From Cyclobacteriaceae bacterium (GTDB lineage: Bacteria; Bacteroidota; Bacteroidia; Cytophagales; Cyclobacteriaceae), in the NCBI GenBank assembly GCA_025455445.1, contig JALOMN010000017.1, positions 1 through 12,149 of the forward strand: DNA of 12,149 nt. The letters run 5' to 3'. The position numbers and the translations under genes were made by a program. Positions 7,217 through 12,149 of the stretch are shown here, in pieces. Under the pieces are notes generated by a model that had not been told where the DNA came from, searched no databases, and was given only the letters and a program-made list of their open reading frames with translations. Positions within the stretch are counted from its first letter, which is position 1. Every line of letters begins with the position of its first letter.

Positions 7217-8767
7217 TTAATCAGCACCATCTGCCTTTGCTATGTTGATCGTGTATTGCGCTGCCGCCTTACCTTGTGTATTTCCAACATCGGCATCAAA
7301 GCGGTAGTGAATGCCTCCGTATATGCGCGACTCCGCAGCTTCCTTGGCCCACGCCTGGCATTGGGTTGCCTCTGCAGGGAAGATGTATGACAACACCTCG
7401 GCTGCTGCCGCTGAAAATGTGCTATGCCCTGATGTATATGCCGGAAAATTTGGTGTACCCAGTATAGTCTTAAATCCAGGAATTGTTTGAATGGGTCTCG
7501 GATAGTTATAATAGTACTTTGCATCCCAACAACTAATGCCGGCATCCATAATGGCCATATTCATATACGCGAATGTCCGTGCCGAACGAAGTGGATTAAA
7601 TTTATATTTGATAATGAATTCTTTAGCAAATCGATTCCAATGTCCTGGAGGAGTATAAGTGCTCAAACCGTCAGACCACCAGTTTGCAATTTTACGTTGT
7701 TCGTTGGTAAGCTTTTTTGCAACATCTTTCAACTCTTGTGCATCCTTTTCAAACTCAGGAGAGCCTGGTGTTGGAGGTGCGACTGGTCGTATCAGCGTAA
7801 TATCAGGAACACTCCAGGGTTTTACTTTTCCAAATAGAGGAGTAAGACCTACCGGGCGTTGAGGTGTTTCCTGATTCTCCCATCGCCAACCAAATCTTTC
7901 ATAGGCTGCATTTGCCATTGAATCTGATTTGGCTTTAGATGTTTGTGCATTTTTCATTCCATCGGTTGCCGCGCGGGCCAATACAATTTTCTTCACTTCT
8001 GTGCCGATGAATTTACCCGCTTCAATGTCACTTGTAACATTGGTGCCCGACCATTGCAAACTCGCAAGATGCTCAGTAGCGCGTGCTTCCAGGTAATCCT
8101 TTTCCAATGGAAACATTGCGATTAATATGTCGCGCGATACTACTGCAATCACAGCGCCATCCGAAGGATAAGAAGGAATGTTGTTTGATATATAGGCAGA
8201 AGTAATGTTGCTGTCTACCGAAGAAGGCGCAGGCCTGTTATAGTTGAACTTGTAATTCCATGCAGTAACAAGGCCATCAAACTGTGCAACACTTAAATAG
8301 GCGAGCATACGACAAGTATAAGGCGGATGCGCGAACGGGAATGGTGGTGGACCCGCAGGATTGGCAGCATTCGGTAAGGTGTACGTGCCATCCGGATTAG
8401 GTCCGGGTATGAGATTATACTTGGCAGCCAGTTCCAGTGCAATTTCATTCCATCGCAGTATCGGATTATTAGTCCAGTAATTGATGGCATCACGTTGCGC
8501 GGAAGACACGTTGGCAGTTATTGATTTTAGTGCTTCAAGTTCTTCCTTGTAGGAAGCAGAATTTACATCTGCTGGTTCATCAATTACAATTTGATTGGAA
8601 GAAGTCAGCAATATCGGTTTCCAGTTGCCCCCATTTTCATCAATACCTGAAAACGTATACGCAGCATAGTTGGCGCGAATCGGCAGTTCACTGTCGCAAG
8701 AATAAAATATTACACATGCAACCAATAAGAATATATATAATACAATTGAATATCTTTTCATGATCAT
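7217..8767 (-). CDS. Vanadium haloperoxidase/PAP2 superfamily lipoprotein with duplicated domain
   Basis: A 516-residue exported lipoprotein. The N-terminal hydrophobic stretch ends in a lipobox at about FYSC, Cys24, followed by D-S-E. The C-terminal half (about 353-505) carries all three motifs of the vanadium haloperoxidase/acid phosphatase superfamily: K417-x6-R424-P, S446-G-H448 and S480-R481-x3-G-x-H487 with Asp491. The N-terminal half (about 88-260) aligns with it without gaps at an offset of 244 residues over the motif region. There only Lys173 survives: Arg is Ala180, the SGH His is Gly204, and the last Arg and His are Leu237 and Asn243. A proline-rich insert occurs at about 121-150. 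The active half could be a haloperoxidase or a phosphatase; sequence alone does not decide. The start is ATG 8767 or, equally possible, ATG 8761. It follows the barrel gene by 3 bases, so the two are coupled. Confidence 0.92.
   Translation of the reverse strand: MIMKRYSIVLYIFLLVACVIFYSCDSELPIRANYAAYTFSGIDENGGNWKPILLTSSNQIVIDEPADVNSASYKEELEALKSITANVSSAQRDAINYWTNNPILRWNEIALELAAKYNLIPGPNPDGTYTLPNAANPAGPPPFPFAHPPYTCRMLAYLSVAQFDGLVTAWNYKFNYNRPAPSSVDSNITSAYISNNIPSYPSDGAVIAVVSRDILIAMFPLEKDYLEARATEHLASLQWSGTNVTSDIEAGKFIGTEVKKIVLARAATDGMKNAQTSKAKSDSMANAAYERFGWRWENQETPQRPVGLTPLFGKVKPWSVPDITLIRPVAPPTPGSPEFEKDAQELKDVAKKLTNEQRKIANWWSDGLSTYTPPGHWNRFAKEFIIKYKFNPLRSARTFAYMNMAIMDAGISCWDAKYYYNYPRPIQTIPGFKTILGTPNFPAYTSGHSTFSAAAAEVLSYIFPAEATQCQAWAKEAAESRIYGGIHYRFDADVGNTQGKAAAQYTINIAKADGAD
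7256..7708 (-). repeat. C-terminal, catalytically complete copy of duplicated PAP2-like domain
   Basis: Encodes residues 354-504 of the lipoprotein. It contains W377 to F390 (HWNRF...KYKF), KYYYNYPRP, FPAYTSGHS and ESRIYGGIHYRFDADVG. Every residue expected to bind vanadate or phosphate is present: Lys417, Arg424, Gly447/His448, Arg481 and His487. Confidence 0.85.
7988..8506 (-). repeat. N-terminal, degenerate copy of duplicated PAP2-like domain
   Basis: Encodes residues 88-260 of the lipoprotein. RWNEIALELAAKYNL mirrors HWNRFAKEFIIKYKF of the other copy, and AQFDGLVTAWNYKFNYNRPAP mirrors its K-x6-RP region. From about residue 161 to 250 the two copies align ungapped at an offset of 244. The catalytic positions are replaced (Ala180, Gly204, Leu237, Asn243) while structural Trp170, Lys173, Ser236, Gly241 and Asp247 are kept. 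Confidence 0.8.
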
Positions 8768-8770
8768 GAT

Positions 8771-9700
8771 TTATTGAGCGTTTATAACTTTAAACTGGTA
8801 AGTAACTCCACCTCCGATATTGGCAAACTCTCCCATATTTCTTCCATCAAACATTTTGGAATAATAGCCCAGCAGACCTAATCCTTTTAATTGCGTTTTG
8901 AAAAAATATTGCGCAAAGAAACTTACCTGCTCATATTCAAATTTGTTAGTTGGTTGAGGTGAATTATAGGCTCTTATATCGTCACCACTCAGGCAATTCA
9001 TACTTTGATAAGTTGCTTCTACACGCAACGCATAGTTAAAAAACCATTTGCCAATGGTGCCATAAAAATTAGTAGCATCGGGCACATCCATAAGTGTAGT
9101 ATAATAACTGCCGTTGTTGTAATAGTAGTCTCGTTCAACTTCAGTTTCACCTCGTTTGATATAGGCATAGGATGATCGGATATAAAAACCATTATCAAGT
9201 TTATACTCAGCCATGCCGCGTAATGTGAACTCAGTAGTTCCCAGCCCGAGGCTATACGGCATATAATCAGAAAGGTAATTTGATGCAGGAGTGCCGAATA
9301 CACCTACTCCTTGTAATGAAAGTTTGCCTTTGCCGATTTCCCGATTAAAAATTTCATATTTCAATGCCACATTAAAATCCTGAAAACCAGCTACACCAAC
9401 TAATTGTCCTCCGGATGATTTTGTTGCGATATAGGGCAGTGAGGCGAGCACATTTAATTTATCAGTGATGCCATAGGCTAACATGGGCATTGCCATTGTG
9501 CGCGTAAACGTTCCGATATTATCATTCACACGCAGATTGGCACCTTCCCAATAATGATCCCACGTGCCGTGATCATAAACTACGGCAATGCAGAGTTCAT
9601 GCTTGCTCATTAAAAGCGCATCTGTGGTGGTTTGTGCCAGCACCGTTTTAGTAGCACCTGATACAACACATATTATTATGATGAGTATAATTTTTCTCAT
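8771..9700 (-). CDS. Outer-membrane beta-barrel protein, transporter-like
   Basis: A 309-residue protein with a signal peptide (residues 1-22, cleavage at VLA/Q). The rest is built of alternating short amphipathic strands rich in Tyr, Phe and Gly, for example MLAYGITDKLNVLASLPY, FTLRGMAEYKL, GFYIRSSYAYIKRGE and a closing GGGVTYQFKV. This looks like the predicted outer-membrane transporter group related to the MetA-type phenol-degradation barrels; that family placement is tentative. It is the first gene of a two-gene unit and ends 3 bases before the haloperoxidase-like lipoprotein gene. It could be a channel, or a docking partner that serves the lipoprotein at the outer membrane. No plug domain or TonB box is visible. 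The 188 bases upstream hold hairpins and GTCTTTT motifs but no clear promoter. Confidence 0.85.
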   Translation of the reverse strand: MRKIILIIIICVVSGATKTVLAQTTTDALLMSKHELCIAVVYDHGTWDHYWEGANLRVNDNIGTFTRTMAMPMLAYGITDKLNVLASLPYIATKSSGGQLVGVAGFQDFNVALKYEIFNREIGKGKLSLQGVGVFGTPASNYLSDYMPYSLGLGTTEFTLRGMAEYKLDNGFYIRSSYAYIKRGETEVERDYYYNNGSYYTTLMDVPDATNFYGTIGKWFFNYALRVEATYQSMNCLSGDDIRAYNSPQPTNKFEYEQVSFFAQYFFKTQLKGLGLLGYYSKMFDGRNMGEFANIGGGVTYQFKVINAQ

Positions 9701-9741
9701 GCGATAAAAGATTTAATAATTTGAAATGGTCAATTAAACCA

Positions 9742-9788
9742 GTCTTTTTAGTTAACACTTGTCAAAAGACATACTGTATTAGTCTTTT
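9742..9788. repeat. Three copies of GTCTTTT, the middle one inverted
   Basis: GTCTTTT occurs at 9742-9748 and 9782-9788, and its reverse complement AAAAGAC at 9764-9770. The middle copy also forms TGTC-AAAA-GACA. They lie about 40-90 bases upstream of the barrel gene start, where a regulator could bind, but 7-base AT-rich motifs can recur by chance. Confidence 0.3.
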
Positions 9789-9830
9789 ACAATGTGTCTA
9801 AACACAATAATCTAAATGGATTGAAATTCT

Positions 9831-9869
9831 TGTAGCGATGCTACAGATTGAAGCAGAAACAATTTCTGC
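9831..9869. repeat. Two adjacent short hairpins downstream of the envelope-protein gene
   Basis: GCAGAAA-CAA-TTTCTGC (9853-9869, seven perfect pairs) and TGTAGC-GAT-GCTACA (9831-9845, six perfect pairs) lie 20-58 bases past the stop of the minus-strand gene 10431-9889. Neither is followed by a good T tract on either strand, so they are not typical intrinsic terminators. They may stabilise the 3' end or weaken read-through into the barrel gene. Confidence 0.5.
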
Positions 9870-9888
9870 AACTATCGATGGAAAGTGA

Positions 9889-10431
9889 TTATGCCTTTGG
9901 AGGCGGACTGTTTAATTGAATCGCAAGAGATTCAAACACGAGAAGATTCTCGCCATAAGAAAGAGATTTATTCCAGCCAATCACTTTTGATTGAAGTGAT
10001 ACCACTGATGAGATATAATCTTTAATAAAATTCTGAACTGTTTTAGAGCTGCCTTTTTCACTTACCGGCTTATCGGTAAATGACTTCACATATTGTGTCA
10101 ACGCTTGTTTAATATCTTTTGATTGTTCGTCTTTCACACAAACGATGTAAAGGGTGTCGCTTATGACACGTTGTTTCACCATGCGAAAAACTTCTCCTTC
10201 ATGTTCAAACTCACCATCTACCCGGCTAAACTCAGTCGAATTAGTTGCATAAGGTACTGTGACAGGCACTTTGATTGTAATCTCTGCTTGCTGAAGAATA
10301 GAATTATCATCGTCAAAGAGCGCCTTCATTTCTTTTTCATTCTTGAATTCAAGGCCTAGAAAAATACCATAGTATCCCAGCACATTGAGCAGGAACAAAG
10401 CGAGCAAAAATATGGTAAATCCTTTTTTCAC
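9889..10431 (-). CDS. Envelope protein with N-terminal membrane anchor, unknown function
   Basis: A 180-residue protein. MKKGFTIFLLALFLLNVLGYYGIFLGL (positions 1-27 overall) is a signal anchor or uncleaved signal, placing the rest outside the inner membrane. Residues about 49-100 form a likely beta-rich segment containing VDGEFEHEGEVFRMV followed by DTLYIVCVKDEQ. This resembles a group of uncharacterised small Bacteroidota proteins with a D/E-F-x-x-x-G-x-x-F/Y motif; the resemblance is from memory. Residues 105-145 look helical. The C-terminus ends PPPKA. The start is a GTG at 10431; the next Met (35) would delete the anchor. A good promoter ends only 5 bases before the GTG, so the transcript may be nearly leaderless. 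It lies downstream of a sigma factor gene but does not have the layout of a usual anti-sigma factor. Confidence 0.75.
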   Translation of the reverse strand: MKKGFTIFLLALFLLNVLGYYGIFLGLEFKNEKEMKALFDDDNSILQQAEITIKVPVTVPYATNSTEFSRVDGEFEHEGEVFRMVKQRVISDTLYIVCVKDEQSKDIKQALTQYVKSFTDKPVSEKGSSKTVQNFIKDYISSVVSLQSKVIGWNKSLSYGENLLVFESLAIQLNSPPPKA

Positions 10432-10436
10432 AATTT

Positions 10437-10467
10437 CAAAAGTATCGGATTAATCTGTTTTTCAAAA
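10437..10467 (-). promoter_or_regulatory. Bacteroidota-type promoter for the envelope-protein gene
   Basis: On the minus strand TTTTG (10467-10463) is followed after 18 bases by TACTTTTG (10444-10437), matching the -33 TTTG and -7 TAnnTTTG consensus at near-standard spacing. Only 5 bases separate the -7 box from the GTG at 10431, so transcription should begin at or close to the start codon. This is the best promoter match in the window. Confidence 0.7.
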
Positions 10468-10486
10468 GGAAATAATGAAAAACAGA
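10454..10486. repeat. 11-base perfect inverted repeat over the -33 box
   Basis: TCTGTTTTTCA (10454-10464) and TGAAAAACAGA (10476-10486) are exact reverse complements with an 11-base spacer. One arm and part of the spacer include the -33 element of the promoter at 10437-10467. It could be an operator for a dimeric regulator. As an RNA hairpin it would follow the sigma factor gene by about 65 bases, but it lacks a trailing T tract. Confidence 0.7.
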
Positions 10487-10551
10487 CAATAACCGGGAGA
10501 TTTACTCTCATTTTAATGAATTTGAACGGATTTATTTGTCGAGCACGCAGA

Positions 10552-11166
10552 TTACATGTGCTCCTTTTTGTTCTTAATCAAGTCATACATGAGCTCACGC
10601 GCCCGATGCAATTGTGCTTTCACCGTGCCCAGCGGAGCCTCCAGTTCAACCGCAATTTCTTCATAACTTAATTCATGAAAGTAGCGCAGCCTGACCAACT
10701 TCTGATACTTGGCCGGCAACATATTTACAAATACCTGTATGAGTTCTTCCTTTTGGGCCTTGATTGCTTCATCCTGCGGATTCAACAGGCCAGAATCTTC
10801 TACATCAATAGAAACAGATTGGCCATCATCATCCGTATAGGTGTTTTCGATGCTGAGCGTATTTAACTTTTTCTTACGTATAAAGTCGATGGTATTGTTA
10901 GTAGCGATTCGAAACAACCAGGTACTGAATGTAAAGTCTTTTTTAAATCGATGAAGGCTGCGGAATGCCTTTGAAAATGACTCCATCATCAAATCCTCTG
11001 CATCATCCACATTGCGAACCATTTTCAAAATCATGTGATATACTGGTCGCTTATAGCGCTGCAGCAGTTTGGCATAGGCTTTATCATCACCTGCCACCGC
11101 CATATCGATGAGTTTAAAATCTTCGAGTGCTTTTGAGGAAAATCTACCTTCGTCTAATTCTTCCAT
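10552..11166 (-). CDS. ECF-type RNA polymerase sigma factor (sigma-70 family)
   Basis: A 204-residue sigma factor with the two-domain layout of the extracytoplasmic-function group. Region 2 spans about residues 28-100, with the core-binding and -10 recognition stretch DDAEDLMMESFSKAF and FSTWLFRIATNNTIDFIRKK. Region 4 spans about 140-195, with LPAKYQKLVRLRYFHELSY and the helix-turn-helix IAVELEAPLGTVKAQLHRAR that reads the -35 region. The acidic linker (about 108-133) is longer than minimal. It directs RNA polymerase to an unknown promoter set. Its start overlaps the end of the glycosyltransferase gene by 13 bases, so translation is probably coupled. No recognisable anti-sigma factor follows; the next gene has its own promoter. 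Confidence 0.94.
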   Translation of the reverse strand: MEELDEGRFSSKALEDFKLIDMAVAGDDKAYAKLLQRYKRPVYHMILKMVRNVDDAEDLMMESFSKAFRSLHRFKKDFTFSTWLFRIATNNTIDFIRKKKLNTLSIENTYTDDDGQSVSIDVEDSGLLNPQDEAIKAQKEELIQVFVNMLPAKYQKLVRLRYFHELSYEEIAVELEAPLGTVKAQLHRARELMYDLIKNKKEHM

Positions 11167-12149
11167 TTTATTCTTTTGACTACTAACGCCCTCAGGCCGG
11201 TTACAAGATAGTAAAAGCTAAAAATAATATCTAAAAAAGGTGTTTTCCACGCTTCTAACTGAGCATTTAATTTTTTCGAAGCCTGGTTAACCAGCCAGAT
11301 TAACAATCCCAATCTTATAATTATAAGTACAAGCATCATGGTCCACCACTCACTAAACATTGTAAACGGCACCAAAAACCATGTGGCCAACCAACTGAGC
11401 ATGAATAAACCAAGTATGAAGCGGTCTGCTCCTCTATATTTCTTTCCCACTGACAAATGCCTCAGTTTCTGATTCAAGAATTCACGCCACGTTCGCTTGG
11501 GTTCAGAAACAATGGCCGCATCGCCACCTATTGCAAGTTGAGTATTCTGTTTGGTTGAGATATTATTTATTAACAAATCATCGTCACCCCCCATCACACC
11601 CAGGTAATTATTAAAGCCCTTATTATTTAAGAACAACGATTTTGTATATACCAGGTTACGCCCCACACCCATATAAGGTCTTCCAAGCAAGGCCATGCCA
11701 ATGAATTGAATACCGGTAAGCAATGATTCAAATCGGATAAAAGAATTTAATAACCCGGAATCCGCACGATAAGGAGAGAAGCCTAAAACAATTTGTGTTT
11801 TCTCATCATACACTTCTGTCATGCGTCTTATCCAGTGCTTACTTAAAGGTCGGCAGTCGGCATCTGTTAACAACAGCCAATCATAGCGGGCTGCTTTTAT
11901 TCCCAGTGTTAAACCGAATTTTTTACCATTGATAAAATCAGGTTTATTTATCACACGCACCATCTTCAGGCGAGCATCCTCTTGAGTGGCTTGCAAAAGG
12001 TAGTCATATGTGCCATCATTGGAGCGGTCTTCAACAATGATCACTTCAAATTCAGGATGGTCTTGACTTAATAGCAAGGGAATGAGTTCGCGCAGATTTT
12101 CCTCCTCATCATGAGCACATACAATGACTGATACCGGTTTAGGATTCTG
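11154..12149 (-). CDS. Family 2 glycosyltransferase, membrane-anchored, 5' end missing
   Basis: The reading frame is open to the right edge of the window, so the gene begins outside it; 331 residues are visible. The GT-A fold signatures are VSVIVCAHDEEENL (visible residues 6-19), IIVEDRSNDGT (37-47), the metal-binding LLTDADC (about 93-99), GGDDDLL (about 187-193) and QKLRH (about 227-231), a variant of the processive-enzyme QxxRW motif. Three hydrophobic segments follow at about 242-264, 270-288 and 305-325, anchoring it in the inner membrane with the catalytic domain in the cytoplasm. The donor sugar and acceptor are unknown; lipid or polysaccharide synthesis is likely. An internal TTG at 12077 is not the start, because the N-terminal beta strand and HDEEEN motif lie upstream of it. 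Its 3' end overlaps the sigma factor gene by 13 bases. Confidence 0.93.
   Translation of the reverse strand, partial: QNPKPVSVIVCAHDEEENLRELIPLLLSQDHPEFEVIIVEDRSNDGTYDYLLQATQEDARLKMVRVINKPDFINGKKFGLTLGIKAARYDWLLLTDADCRPLSKHWIRRMTEVYDEKTQIVLGFSPYRADSGLLNSFIRFESLLTGIQFIGMALLGRPYMGVGRNLVYTKSLFLNNKGFNNYLGVMGGDDDLLINNISTKQNTQLAIGGDAAIVSEPKRTWREFLNQKLRHLSVGKKYRGADRFILGLFMLSWLATWFLVPFTMFSEWWTMMLVLIIIRLGLLIWLVNQASKKLNAQLEAWKTPFLDIIFSFYYLVTGLRALVVKRIKWKN

Noticed and set aside
7487..7837. 116-codon plus-strand open frame inside the haloperoxidase-like gene
   Set aside because: It lies opposite the catalytic half of a well-supported gene and has no start context or motif.
9761..9795. Possible minus-strand promoter for the barrel gene (ATTG then TATGTCTTTTG)
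   Set aside because: The -7 element does not match TAnnTTTG because the TA is too far from TTTG, so only a weak resemblance remains.
11154..12077. Glycosyltransferase beginning at the TTG at 12077
   Set aside because: The frame stays open to the window edge and the upstream residues VSVIVCAHDEEENL are the essential first strand of a family 2 glycosyltransferase.

Overview
The window reads as ordinary chromosome of a Bacteroidota bacterium, most likely in or near Chitinophagales/Sphingobacteriia-type lineages; the exact genus cannot be read from it. Signs are a type IX secretion C-terminal sorting domain, Bacteroidota-style -7 boxes (TAnnTTTG), lack of Shine-Dalgarno sequences, signal-peptide proteins typical of the phylum, and moderately AT-rich DNA. 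I see no tRNA, rRNA, insertion sequence, phage module or CRISPR array.

Plus strand, left third: the 3' end of a PlsC-type acyltransferase (2-391), then a four-helix membrane protein of unknown function (414-902). After a 243-base gap with one promoter candidate come two secreted-protein genes 3 bases apart: a short protein with a type IX sorting tail (1146-1610), and a fibre-like protein with phage-tail-fibre-type repeats and a C1q/TNF-like C-terminal head (1614-2942).

Minus strand, everything to the right: rsmG (3566-2937) converges on the fibre gene and overlaps it by 6 bases. Next is a three-gene unit transcribed leftward: circularly permuted ATP-grasp (7061-5616), alpha-E protein (5581-4658) and transglutaminase-like protein (4645-3680). 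This is a widely conserved but functionally unresolved set, proposed to build or process peptide-like products. To its right, a strong intrinsic terminator (7136-7174) closes a two-gene unit made of an outer-membrane beta-barrel protein (9700-8771) and a lipoprotein of the PAP2/vanadium haloperoxidase superfamily (8767-7217). The lipoprotein is internally duplicated: the N-terminal copy has lost most catalytic residues while the C-terminal copy keeps all of them. Further right are a one-helix envelope protein (10431-9889) with its own promoter, an ECF sigma factor (11166-10552), and a family 2 glycosyltransferase that overlaps the sigma gene by 13 bases and runs off the right edge.

The points most worth following up are the duplicated haloperoxidase-like lipoprotein with its barrel partner, the ATP-grasp/alpha-E/transglutaminase set, the sorting-tail/C1q-fibre pair, and a near-leaderless GTG-start promoter with an inverted repeat over its -33 box.
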